64,000 nucleotides of DNA, from the NCBI RefSeq assembly GCF_000003815.2, contig NC_049988.1, forward strand, positions 671,652-735,651. The letters are read 5' to 3'. Below, piece after piece: positions 1 to 12,210 of the stretch. The stretch's first letter is position 1. Every line of letters starts with the position of its first letter. This DNA comes from Branchiostoma floridae. Lineage: Eukaryota > Chordata > Leptocardii > Amphioxiformes > Branchiostomatidae. A program made the position numbers and the translations under genes. Under the pieces are notes generated by a model that ran no database searches, had not been told where the DNA came from, and saw only the letters and a program-made list of their open reading frames with translations.

Positions 1-283
1 CTGCCAGTGAATTGATATCCAAAAAAAGCACAAGAGCAGCTGCTCTTTTATGTTAGGTTTTCATGTTTCTCCTTGATGTATTTGTTTGTGGATCAGAAAT
101 CCCATTTGAAGGCATTTACTACACAGTGCCACACGGTGAGAGATGTTGACATTAAACATTTCCATCAGTCAACTCCTAGACAGATGTTGAAGCTTTCTGT
201 TATGCAACCCTTCTTGTTTGTCTCTTGTGATCACACACATGCAAAATGTATCCTGCTGGTTTACAAAGGGTGCTAGTCCCTTA

Positions 284-622
284 CAGGGCTTTAGCCAGCT
301 CGATTTTTTTTCCGTCAGCCAATTACAATCGTCGCGAAAACTGCGAAAATTAATTAGAAGGACTGAGCTGAGACCTAGAAAAACGGGTTTTAATGAGATT
401 ATCGTATGCGAAAGGGCACCGACACACATTGTCAACAATCATAACAATAGCAAAACAAACAGTGTGTGGCTTTTACGGCCGTGGACGGCGTCCCCAAGCC
501 GCCTGTAGCTTCCACCAAGGATTTTTGTCCGTCAAGGTTGACGGATTGGTTTTAAAATTTTTCCGTCAGACGCAGCACATTTCCGTCAATTGACGGAAAA
601 ACGGACGCTGGCTAGAGCCCTG
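284..622. mobile_element. 339-bp hAT-like MITE
   Basis: TIR CAGGGCTTTAGCCAGC versus GCTGGCTAGAGCCCTG. Perfect 8-bp TSD GTCCCTTA at 276-283 and 623-630. The interior has several CCGTCA/TGACGG words. Confidence 0.9.
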
Positions 623-753
623 GTCCCTTATAGGTTAGAAAATTGCTGATAAGTGGCAAAAAATATTGGAAAATGAATAGTAAGTCAGTTTCAAAGTCAA
701 AAGAGAGGTGAGTGAAAATCAAGCTGGCCCCAATGTGCACAATTAATGCAGTA

Positions 754-1331
754 GGGCCTTCACACTGAAACCAAATTAGCAGGAATCAAACAGAACCAGC
801 CGGAATGAAGTATTTGCAAAATTCTTGCCACATTCGGGGCCATTCCGAGTGGGAATTCCTAATGGACCTTACCCGGTATATCCCCTTCACACGAGAAGGA
901 ATGAGCCAAAATGCCGTCAGAATGAAAATTCTTTTTCTATTCCTGTGAATTCGTAGTGTATTCCAGAAATTCTAACTGCATTCCAGATATTCTTTTGGCC
1001 ACATTCTGGCAGGATTCGAAGTGGCTTGCCATTTTGGTTCTCCATCAAATGAGATTAGAATGTTTCTAATAATGTTGTGATACCATAGAATGCAATCATA
1101 CTGCAGTTAGAATAGTTAGAATACACTTAGAATCCTCTTAAAGTGCCATTCGATATTTCTCCACTTCGAATGCACTTCAACAGTTTTTAACATGTCAAAA
1201 ACTTTCGGGCCAGCCAAAAGAATGGGCACATATAACTGGAGTGCAGTGAGACACTAAGAATTGCCAGGAATAGAAAATAATTTTCACTCTGACGGCATTC
1301 CGGCTAATTCCTGCTCTCGTGTGAAGGTGGC
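754..1331 (+). mobile_element. Fold-back element, copy 1
   Basis: Ends read GGGCCTTCACAC and GTGTGAAGG. An inner fold-back runs from about 888 to 1331; its arms (ccttcacacgagaaggaatg and the reverse of attcctgctctcgtgtgaag) are about 150 bp and diverged. A ~130-bp outer part follows only on the left. An inverted copy lies at 47797-48371. Confidence 0.85.
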
Positions 1332-2155
1332 TTAACTGAAGCATTACAGTGATATACCAGCACCTACGGATGACTAGAACTGGCAATCTTGCTAGTTCAG
1401 TACCAAAGAATTGTCAAGGGAAATCAAACTAAATTGCTTTCAGGATTGACATTTCTCAGTACAACCTTTTGTGCTTGTCACATCCTATTTCACATGTAAG
1501 ACAGTAGGCAGATGAGTCTGAAAGACCAGTAAAAGTTCAACGGCTTCTTCCAGTGTCATATTCATTGATTGTTGCAGAAGAGGGAGTGTGATGGTCATGC
1601 ATCTCTGATATTTCCCTTGTGCCAGTATATCATGTTGATCCTTTGTGTTCCTATTGTGATTTTGTTTGTATTTAGTGGGTCTACCCTCTCTTGGCAGCCA
1701 GTGGCTGAATTCCACGGAGCTTACGTACAATAGGCTGGGGTAAATTTGCAAGGGTCTGCAACTGACTGCCATTTGGCAAGAACCCATGTGACCTTAATAC
1801 ATGTACAACAGTTATTGCCCCAGATGCAGTCAAAGGACTGTACGTTTTGAACCACTCACATGGCGTAGGAACCCTACTCTTTTCACTAAGTGTCCAGGTT
1901 CTTTAACATGCTTTTTTAATGTCTCAAACACGGAGGCCCTACACCCATCTATAAGACAGCCTTATTTAAAACTTATTCCAATTGAGTTCTGTGAGCAATG
2001 TTTTCTGCAAAGTGCCCCTACCAAGGACTAGTGGCTTGTGAATGGATTTAAACCCGGCAGGGTCTCTTTACTCTGGGTCAAAAACCCAGTGCTGTAATTG
2101 TTGATAAATTCATTGTAGCTCTATTACTTGAAGGCATGACTATTTTCCTCTGTCC

Positions 2156-2380
2156 GGAGCTGGCTTTAGATACTTACAATACTAGTATGACCAGTTTATT
2201 ATTCATTTTAGCATAGTCTGGACATGTGTCTTCTCACAGTCTCTGTTGTAGATCTGTTCTCATCTTGGTGACACTAGCACTGCTGTTGTACTTGTTTGTA
2301 CAGAATCTGGCAGCTTTGTTCTATTGTTCATTTTATTGCTGTACTCTTTCCAGTCTATCTTCATCCTCTTTTGTTCTGTG
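2156..2380 (+). repeat. Dispersed repeat shared with 27748-27968
   Basis: See the 27748 copy. It ends about 40 bp before the duplicated unit at 2422. Confidence 0.65.
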
Positions 2381-2421
2381 TATGGGTCCCATACTGTTGT
2401 ATCTGACCCTGTGAGTGAGTG

Positions 2422-3222
2422 GTTCAGATACATTGAAGTTTCCATGTATATTTTTCATGGTAATCTAGAGACCAGCATAGACTAGTTTTCATTTTGATAA
2501 CAGTATTGGCTACACCACAGAAGATTGTAGTTGAGATAGTGTACTAAGGTAGCCTGGGTACCTTTCGGATTATAGTAGTTCGCTCCTATGTTTGCTTCTG
2601 CTACATGTATCTGTCTGGAGACGTGCACATTCAAACCGTTTGGTGCTAACGTCAGTTATTGAGCGAATCAAGGAATAGGATCTAGAGCGCTCGTTCGATG
2701 ACAACAGGCCTCCCTCAAGCGGACTGATTATAAGGCTTGTCTGGTGTTGGAACGCCTGTTCGAACGATCGCTTGAACCCATTCCATAATTCGCTCATATG
2801 TGGGGACCAATCAGCGCCTGCGTCCAAAATTTGGACGATTCCAGACGTTAAGATGGTCCACGTTCCCAGACAGAAACACAAAGAAGCGACTGTATATAGT
2901 GTATAATGAATGTCAGAGCTAGAAGCGACAGTTTATACTGTATTATATAATGAACGCCGGAGCAAACTACTTTCCGGATGGTACCCAGGCTAGTACTAAG
3001 GGTCAGTTGGCACAAATCTGGTTAATGGAGATAGTCGGTGTGCATTGTTCAGATACATTAAAATTCTACATGTATATTTTTCATGGTAATCTGGAGACCA
3101 GCATTACAAGACTAGTTTTCATTGATAACAGTACTGGCTACACCACAGAAGGTTGTAGTTGAGATAGTGTACTAAGGGTCAGTTGGCACAAATCTGGTTA
3201 ATGGAGATAGTCGGTGTGCACA
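2422..3222 (+). repeat. Tandem duplication (~180-bp unit), first copy split by the MITE
   Basis: Unit one is 2422-2549 plus 3002-3043; unit two is about 3048-3222. Both contain cagatacatt, tttttcatggtaatct, gagaccagcat, ggctacaccacagaag, gagatagtgtactaagg and ggtcagttggcacaaatc. Confidence 0.88.
2550..2992. mobile_element. 443-bp MITE with perfect 9-bp TSD
   Basis: TIR TAGCCTGGGTACC at the left and GGTACCCAGGCTA at the right; the similarity extends about 26 bp with a few mismatches. TSD GTACTAAGG at 2541-2549 and 2993-3001 is perfect. A 9-bp TSD points to Mutator- or P/Merlin-like transposases; the superfamily is not decided here. Confidence 0.9.
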
Positions 3223-3720
3223 CGTGAGATCCCGCATGCCTGCCAGTCTCCATTAGTCCCCATCCTCTTGAAAATGTCAGATCACTTCGAGTGTTGTTGT
3301 CTGGCTTTGTATCCATCCACCCACATAGCACACTCAGGTATTTCTCTAAGAGGTTTTGCTCACATCCTGCGGCGTTTTCTGCCAGGACTAATTGGTTTTC
3401 GGAAAGTGATACAGAACACTTCAGGACTTGTAAAATCCTTGTCCTTGGAAAGGTGAGAAAATAAACAAATGATATGAAATGTACATGAAGCAGGAAGGAG
3501 AAAGACTTCAACCTTTAAAAAAAGTAATTAAAAGAAAAAAGTCTACAAGTTTGAATTTTTAAAAGATAGACCAACATTGTCTGAAGGACATGCAAGGTCA
3601 TCAGAAAAGGCTGCTTAGTTAATATATCATGGGAAGGTGTTGTTTTTGTCCATTTTCTAGTTACATGTATGCTAGTCACATTCACTGTGACAGGAAGTGG
3701 TCAATGGACATGTAACGTTC

Positions 3721-3861
3721 AAAAAAACTTGACATATTCCATGGAGGAACTGACATATTCCATGGAGGAGCTTGACATATTCCATGGAGGAACTTGACAT
3801 ATTCCATGGAGGAACTTGACATATTCCATGTACAAAAAACTTGACATATTCCATGGACGTA
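3721..3861 (+). repeat. 22-bp minisatellite, six copies
   Basis: Copies of cttgacatattccatggagg with one or two base changes; the last two are separated by tacaaaaaa. Confidence 0.93.
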
Positions 3862-4522
3862 TGAGATCTCAGAATTCTGTGTTTCAATGTTCTCCTCCTC
3901 TCAAGGCCTACTATTGTTGACTAACTGTCTTGATTTAACTGATACATGACATTGTAGCAAGGTGATAGCAGCTATCTTTAGCTATTTCTGCACCTTTGAA
4001 GTAGTAGAATGTGCAGATAACAATGTCAAATTTTGCTGTCAACCACAATCATTCAGCACTGTTCATCCAGTCCTTTTCAGACTGTGAGAGTAATTGTTGT
4101 TCCAAAGGACTGCCAATCATTTTGCACTCCCTCCCTTTTTGGGAAACCTTAAAGTTTGTTAAGACCCATTTCTGTGTGCTATTTCTCTCTGTTGAGTTTC
4201 AAGGGGAAAAGCAATTTAAGGTAATATAGTCTGGCAGATACATGTAAAAATAAATGTGTTTTTATGGGACTAGATGGCTGTGAAATTTAGCATCATTGAC
4301 TATAAATTGATTTTGACTACAGAATTCATACAGGTTGAAGACCAATTAACATCCTAATTATATACATCTTATAAACATCATCTTATAAACAACTAACTAG
4401 ACATACATGTATATGGAAACAGGTTTTATCGAAATTTCTATTCCTTCTTTAGAGAGAATTAGACACCTTGCCTGCATGACAAACACCACAATTACCACAA
4501 TTCTGTGTCCTATATATGGACA

Positions 4523-4790
4523 CTTGTTACCTCCATGAAATGTCATGGAGGTTATATTTTACCCTGTGTTTGTCTGTGTGTCTGTGTCTCTGTGTGTAAA
4601 CAAGATAACTCAAGAATGGCTGGGTGCATTGGTTTCATACTTAGTGTGTTGGTAGTGTGTGATGAAAGCTGGAAATAATTAGATTTTGGGCCCCCTAGCG
4701 GCTTCCCTTGGTACTGCAGCGTAACTTCCGGGTTTGCTATCTCGTGTTCTCCACAAGCTATGGTCACGATTTTGGAGTGTTAGATAGCTC
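4523..4790 (+). repeat. Dispersed repeat starting with an ACCTCCATG palindrome
   Basis: acctccatgaaa/tgtcatggaggt palindrome, then ccctgtgtttgtctgtgtg, a TG-rich tract and aacaagataactcaagaa. The layout is familiar from dispersed repeats of marine invertebrates; family not named. Confidence 0.6.
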
Positions 4791-5840
4791 TCTTGCTCAG
4801 GAATAAGTGACATAAGTTTGGGCCCCCTTGCGTCTAGATATTACTGCTGTAACTGCAGTTTCATTCTGCAAACACACAGAGGCCATAAACTGGCTTGACC
4901 ACATTTTCTTGTATTGCTGCAAAGTTAAATGTAATGATTTTCTTACCATTAATTTTTCACTCTTATCTAAAAGTGTGGTCTGTGTGACTACTTTAATTTG
5001 TTGATGTACAAAAAGTTCTAGGATTAGTCCTAGCTATCCTTTAATCTTGTATAACAGTGAAGAATGTCCCACTTTGCTACATGTATGATGTAATCAGGTC
5101 AGAAATACATGTAATGGCCCACATGTACAAGACAGTCTCTGATGCAAATCAGATAACCAGATCATTGGCTGATTTTACACCCAATTACATGTAAAAATAG
5201 TTACTCAGCAACTCATATCAGGAAAATGAATATAGAAGGAAATTGCATTGAATTTCCTCTTCACCGTACTTAAAAGAGCTGAGTACCAGGTATTTCTGAT
5301 GAGAGCATGCACCTACACGTACAATGTTAATGTACAATTGTAGTCTACACCAGCCCTGCACTAGGTACACATGTGTATATCAAGTGACTTTTTAACTGTG
5401 TAGAACAGGAATGTGAACATAGACATAAGATCAGGTACAGGTATACAGTAGGACACGGCTGGTTTGGGTACAGGTGTGGTAGGTGCTCAATGTAGGCCTG
5501 TGTCTGAACATGTGCTTCTCTATGAATGAAAGAACCATAAACGAACTGTTGACAACTTGACAATGTTTATTCAAAGCTTCAATCAGAACAGAACTAGCTT
5601 GAAAGTGCCTTAAGTCTCCCAAGACAATCTTATAGTTACTGTAACAGTCTGGTTTTAATGGCACATTATTTTTTAAGTGCACCTTTTCCACTGCTAAATT
5701 TTTGGCTTTGTTATAGGATTGATGTACTTACAAATGTATGCACTTTCAGTAATACATTTGTACAATGTAAAAACTTGATGCTTACTATGAAATAAGTGTT
5801 CACTAGTTACATGTAGTATATAAACATAGAGACTTACATT

Positions 5841-5876
5841 CATAATCATCATCATCATCATCATCAATATTCATCA
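5841..5876 (+). repeat. (ATC)n microsatellite
   Basis: About seven consecutive ATC triplets with flanking imperfect ones. Confidence 0.9.
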
Positions 5877-6560
5877 GGATTATTGCAGTGAAGTACTGAT
5901 AAAAAAATCCAGTACTTTTTGCCTTGCCGCCGGCAAGGCTTTACGCCAGCTTTCTTCCATGGAGCCATGGATGGACGGACCTGTTAACCCAGCCCTTCCA
6001 AAGCCCCTTCCAAAGGCCCTTCTTTCCTTGCCGCGTTTCATGGCTTAGTTAAACAATGGTACATTCCAGGCGAGTATTAAAACGCTCTTCTAGACGCATG
6101 TTACTGTATGTGGTCCAGCGTAATAAATCTACGCTTTAACTCACCATGTTTATATAAAGATATATCACAAATTGCATCAGAAGGAACTTAGTTTGTAATA
6201 AAATATAATGCATATTCATTGTGGGTCAAAAAGTTTTACAAAACCTGTTTAATGTGCCAATAATTCATCTGACATAAATTATGATAATGAGGGGGGAGGG
6301 GGGGCGACATGTGGAACTCGGGATTTTTAAGCGTAGAATGTAGTCTAACTTACCAATTTGAAAATAACATAAAATACGTGGCAAGGCACAGCTTTTTTAA
6401 AAAGATTTCTTGTTGTCCTTCATATCTTTTGTCCGGTACATAATATAGACATATTTATAGATTATGTTACAATTTTAAGACCACATATCCGTGCACAAAA
6501 TAAAGCACTTACCAACAAGCTTTCGATCAGTCCTCTGATCCTTATCTTACATTCAAGTAT

Positions 6561-6915
6561 TTATAACATCGAGCAGATTAAAATTGGACTGAGCAGAGCA
6601 CTTTGGACTAATGCTTGTAGCCTTTCACAGACTACACCTATATATCAGATATTTTGTGAAAATGTATATTGAAAGGTAATTAATATGTAGAATGCAATTA
6701 GATGTCTCCAGGAACAAAGGTTCCCAGAATTCTGGCTCAGTTCCCAGAATTCTGCAGAATTCTCCAGAATTGACTTTGTTCCTAGAGACATCTACTTGCA
6801 TTCTACATATTAATTACCTTTCAATGTACATTTTCACAAAATATCTGATAGGTGTAGTCTGTGAAAGGCTCCAAAGTGCTCTGCTCAGTCCCATTTTAAT
6901 CTGCTCGATGTTTTA
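6561..6915. mobile_element. Long fold-back element, arms about 160 bp
   Basis: Left arm from ataacatcgagcagattaaa, right arm ending tttaatctgctcgatgtttt. Arms are nearly identical over about 160 bp apart from small indels. The centre repeats ttcccagaattctgg. A transcript would form a long hairpin. Confidence 0.9.
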
Positions 6916-7884
6916 TGAATTTTCAAGTTTACATTTTTTCGCACTTTGAGTACTTATTGGTTGAATAATTAAGTGATTATTATTGTTTAGGGGTAAAATG
7001 TGTTGTGTTTGCTTCTGCTGAAGCTTGACCTTTCCACAGTGCTGAAATCTTTGCTGTGGTGATGCTGATAATTTTGCTACTTTCTTATCATCAGGTGCCA
7101 GTTTGCCACAGCTGTCTGTTTTCATGATGTCTTTTTATTGCTACATTTTCACATACATATTAGATATAAGAAAATGATTGTTTTACCTGATTAAAAGACT
7201 TACAACAGTTACTTACAATAGATTTTTCGTAAATAAGAAAACAATGGAAAGTGAAAATTCCATGTCAGGGAGGAAAACCTTCACTTTCAAGACTTTCACT
7301 TGTGAAGAAATGAAAATTTAGCAAAACATCCATCAGTGTCAGAATAAGTGGCACAGGTTGTCATAATGGCAACTTCTGGGACCTAACTATGCCAAGCAGT
7401 CTCCTGCGCCTGCCATTTCACTTGTAGTAATGTATATTCCTGGGCCAAAGTACACATCAATCTTTGCTGCCAAAGGGCCATTTTCTTGCCATGATCACTT
7501 TGAACTTTCCTCCATCAATGTTATCCAAGTAGAGGTAGTATTGTAAGGTAGTAAAAGGTCAAAGAGATGCTGTACAGCTGTAAATTTTACTGCCCTTGGC
7601 TTGCTATGATAGTGCTTTGAAGAATGACATTGCCTGAGGTGGTTTGGGCAATATACAGTCCAGAATACACTCAGTACAGTAGAAAGGAAATGCATCCATA
7701 TATCATAGGAATATATTCTGTCCAAAATCACACTCAGGGTACATATACATGTATGTCTGCATGTCAGATTGAAGACACCCTGCCCTTATGCACAATCCAG
7801 AATGTGTGATATACATGTAAGCCTCAAAACACATTCTCAATGCCTGAAAGATGTTAAAATGCACAGGTAATTTCCATTTTCCAC

Positions 7885-8437
7885 GTGTACATGCCTGTGA
7901 TGTACATGACTTGTATGCTTAGAACACCATAAAACACTGGACTTGTACATGCTTGTGATGTACATGTATGTTTATGGACCACCATAAAACACTGTTGTAA
8001 AGTGTTTGGGTGACTACCATTGTTAAACCATGGGAACTGGTTTATTTCAGCTAAGACATATAAGTTCAAAAATGTATTTTCATGGGAAACCAAATTGAAT
8101 GTAGAAATTAGAGGGGCAAGTAAGGACACAAAGAAACAAACATGCCGACACCCGGGATCAAACCTGGGTCGGTGGATTACAAACCAGGACCACTATTGCT
8201 GTCGCCACAAAAGCTCAGAGCTCCTTGGCAAGAACGGTAGATGGTACTTGAACCACTGTTACACTCGCAATAATCAAATGCAGCTTTGCAGGAAAGATGA
8301 AAAATTCACCGATAGTCTCCACTTTACTTTTAATTAGCATGTACATGTACATGCTTGCCATATGCTTGGGACACCATTAAATGCTGATAAAATGTATAAC
8401 ATGTTTGGGGTACTTGCAGTGGTAAACCATAGGAACC
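7885..8437 (+). repeat. Diverged local duplications around a tRNA-like insert
   Basis: acatgc..gtgatgtacatg plus accataaaacactg occurs twice between 7885 and 7995. A diverged version of the 7940-8045 stretch returns at 8340-8437 (ggtaaaccataggaaccc versus gttaaaccatgggaactg). The tRNA-like sequence lies between. Confidence 0.6.
8130..8280 (-). mobile_element. tRNA-derived SINE fragment
   Basis: On the minus strand, tgtggcgacagcaatagtgg resembles a tRNA A-box region and GGTTTGATCCC fits the B-box consensus GGTTCGANNCC. Cloverleaf pairing is poor, so this is a retroposon relic and not a functional tRNA gene. Confidence 0.55.
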
Positions 8438-10208
8438 CATTATGGGTATTGAATACTAAAATTTTAAAGTGAAAAATGTGTACATGTATCTTCTAATGAA
8501 CTATTATTTATAAATACAACAACAATTCAATTCATTGATCAAAACTGCACTGAAAAACACGGTGCTGTTTTTTATAACCTTAGACTGATTTAAGCTCAGT
8601 TCTATTTTGTACACCCAATACAGAAGGATATACCCATTTCTATATCTGAAATTTGATCTAACCTAATCTGACTCTTGAGTTGAAAGTGCTTTAGTAAGGC
8701 ACATCCTGTAAATAACGTTCTCTTCAAGTCTATCAAAAAGCAGCAGTGCAAACAAAATGAGAAGTAATCATATACACAGATATATTTGCAATGAGCTTAT
8801 AGATGCTCTGACCCCATTTCTCAACATTTGATACCAATAAGAAAGCTATATTCTATACTAATCCACAGACTGTGGCCATTTACACAAATGTACAGTGATT
8901 CTAACATCCAACTGAAAAGGGTGCTGCCACAGAGGCACCGATGACGTCAATAGCTTGGAGTAAAGCCAGACTGCCCGGGGACACCATCATTATGTATGCA
9001 TGAAATATAGCAGGGTTTACCTATCGGTGGAGAGGGGTGACGCACACAGGCTTATAGGCCAGGAAGGACCACATAGCACGCTTTGTTTGAACCTAATGAT
9101 GACCAAGGACATTTTGTAACGTTATAGAAGATGTATCATCATCTTTCAAAATGTTACATTCATTTGTCAAGGGCTTGATACTTTGTACGGGCAAAATGTG
9201 TAACATTACTTGTAATCGGAAATGTAATAAGAAAAATCTAGACTAAAGGACAATAGATATAATTTTTTTATACAAGTTGTTATCATTTTAATGATGACTT
9301 GATATTAATACAGTTTTCAATTTTGTTCAATGTGAAATTTCTCAAAATTTCAATGATGAATTTTTCATACATTGCATTTTTATTCTGCTTGACTATTCCA
9401 ATTGGAACTGATACATGACAAGCCTTTGTAATGATATCACAATTAAGGACATAGAAAAGAATATTCTCTTCAGATTGTGTCATCCATGATTGCAAAGGAA
9501 CATTGAGATCTGTTGTAATAAGTTCATTTTTGGAACATTTCCCAGATAAGAATGCAGCCTTGAAAGCATCACATAACCATTGACCCCTTCACAACTAAGG
9601 TTAATGTCACAGCATCTAGATCATTTTCCAGGATGATACATGTGTAGACTTCTATCTCTTATTTATCATCTTATTTGCTGCTGCCACTGAGGTGAGCTAC
9701 TACGGTAATCCAGGAGGCTACAACAGGTCATTGCACAACTTTGTTGAAAATCAAATGTCTTTTTCCATGGACCATAAAATTGCCTCCCACTCTGTGAACA
9801 AGATCCGGGATATATCATTATTGAGTTTTTTGCTGCCAAGTTAGAAATGAAAGGCAGTTAGTTTGGAAATTCAAAGGAGCATGAAACTCCAGAAGGGGTT
9901 GTTATTTTCCAATTATAGATAATAATGTACCAATGAACACATAATCAGCTGACTTTTTGGTGGTGGTTCTTTAAAACTAACCCCATGCAGACTCTACATA
10001 AAACTATGCATTCCCTTTATAATTTAGACACATTTAGTTCTGCATAAATACTTTCCACATGAATGCTGGGAGATGAGGGCAACCCAGTTATATCAAAGAA
10101 CACAATCATAGCTCAATCATAGCAATATGACTTATCTCCCAGGAAAATATTTTTGGAACGAAACTATGTGGGCCATTTAAGGCACATTGTATTTAGCCGT
10201 AGGCTGAT

Positions 10209-10532
10209 CAGGGCTCGAAATACTGGGTGCATGTGCACCCAGGTGCACCCAAAATTTGAGCTGTGCACCCAGACATTTTTTTAGGTTTATTTATGTAAAG
10301 ATATCAAAGTATACTAGTTTACATCATATTCTTGACATCTAAGTGTTAGAAAGATAATACAAATGTCTGTCATGGTACATGTTTAAGAATTAGCTTGTTA
10401 AGTTGTAACTAAGTTTTATTATTAGGCTATTACTTCAATTTAAGTGGTGCACCCAAAATTTTTTTGGTGCACCCAATTTTTTAAGCAGGGTGCAGCAGTG
10501 CACCTAATCCCAAAAATGAATTTCGAGCCCTG
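10209..10532. mobile_element. 324-bp hAT-type MITE
   Basis: TIR CAGGGCTCGAAAT and ATTTCGAGCCCTG. A 5-bp direct repeat CTGAT flanks it at 10204-10208 and 10533-10537. The interior repeats ggtgcacccaaaat several times in both halves. Confidence 0.88.
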
Positions 10533-11739
10533 CTGATATTTCTTAGTAGAGGAGTTAAGTAGAATACTGAATGCTTTTTTGATGTGTGCCGCACTAATGA
10601 GTGCTGAATTTAACAGAATACAGCAATAACCATGTGAGTTATTTCTAGAGCACCTTAGGCACGGATATGTCCCTGGTCGAATTAATGATAGTTGTGTAAG
10701 TATCATCATATCATTCATTTAGACACACAGCATACTAAAGACCTACCGCGGTGTCCCTTAAGCCGATAGAGTAGGAAGGCAAACTGACAGGTACAGACCT
10801 CTTGAGTCTTATGTTATGCCTTCCAAACAGACAAAAACATAAGTAGAAAAGAAAACTCTTAAGTAGTTCCAAAGCTAATCCCTTCACCACATTACTCCCC
10901 TACCACCTATTACAAAATCTAATTTCACATGTGGGTAGTTCAAATCTCATTGATGTGTGGGTGCAAATCAATTTTGGAAATCCCACTCTATAGATGTACG
11001 TACGCCCACCTGTTAAAGTACACCTCAACAAGTCCTGCATTCAGATTTCCCATCCTATTTTCAAATGTGAGTTGATTTTGAATTAGTCAATTATGTTAAA
11101 CTCGAATTCTGCAATTTGATGCATTTCTCCATATTTGCCGTGATGCCAAAGACATCAATGTCAGATCTGCCTATAAGTATGGATACATCTGTTTGATCTT
11201 TGAGACTTTATCTTGCAATACCTTAAGGTCTGCCAAACAGTAGCACTTGGGATATCTCCTTTTCCGGAGATGTCCTAGCCCCATTTTCATGATACAAATG
11301 AATGTAGTAAAGCGCATATTGACTTTTCAATCCTAGGTTAGGACAATTAAATAACAGTAAAAGTCTATTTTTTTCCTATCAGGCCTAATCCAAAAATCCA
11401 CCCTTCTTTCAAGCCAGTGCAGCATGGACCAAGTCTGTTATCAAATAAAATACAACACATTGATTGTCCCATTAGCAGGAATAATGGGTTTAATTTAGGT
11501 TAGATACTGTAGATTCTTTTACTTTTGCAGGCACTTAATTTTCCTTGGTTGTTAAGTTTGTTCACATTCATACAGATCAGTAGTACAGTTAGTATGTTGT
11601 CCAGTAGATACATAATCTTATGTACATTCATGATTTTGTGGCGGAGAGGTCACAAAAACTGTAAAATGAAACCACCGCAAACATCTCACAGGATCTTCAC
11701 TCTAAAACAAGCAGCTTAAAGAAATCTGGCAAATGTAGC

Positions 11740-12210
11740 ATAACCTCTGGGGTCTTGGTTGAGGCAGAGCATTAGCTGCCGATGGCCCTGCATGGTGGGG
11801 ATGTGAAATTCTGAATGAATGGGCCGCCCTGCCAAATGAAAAGAGATGGCACTGATTCGCACTTAGCACCCAGGAAGTACGCTCATGTGGAGCTTGTGTG
11901 ACGAGACGTCCACATAATTTGGAATGCTAATTGATAGAAAGAGAACCTAGGGGCCCTTTACTGAGGACTTCTCTCAAAGGAGAATCCAGCCCACGCTTTC
12001 TGGCATAATGAGGAATCACCACGGGACGGTAACAACATTCAGAGTACTTGCGGTGAAGGAGACTGTTGGAAGTCTTAAGTAATAGGACTGTTGTGAAGAT
12101 ATGGGGTCTGCAGACGTACAGACCACTGAGTTGGCTGGAACTGGGAGTACAGTAAATTCTACTCGCCTTGCAGAGAGGAGGTCATCTGATTTGACCTTGA
12201 TCAACAAGAT
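11740..12210. other. GC-balanced, low-repeat block; possible conserved non-coding element
   Basis: Composition is more even than its surroundings, without TIRs or simple repeats. Contains homeodomain-type cores (catta, gctaattgat) and no convincing reading frame. Confidence 0.3.

Larger units (their letters stand above)
3223..6560. other. No gene seen
   Basis: Apart from the minisatellite, the ACCTCCATG repeat and the microsatellite listed separately, this is AT-rich sequence without recognisable exons. Confidence 0.5.
6916..10203. other. No gene seen
   Basis: AT-rich; contains the local duplications and tRNA-like fragment listed, and one CRE consensus at 8942-8949. Confidence 0.5.

Noticed and set aside
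8130-8280. A functional tRNA gene
   Set aside because: B box present, but anticodon and acceptor stems do not pair; better explained as a SINE relic.
11490-11720. Another CTGTAAATGCA-type MITE (tactgtagattctttta ... aaaccaccgcaaac)
   Set aside because: Only scattered word matches; no clear paired termini.
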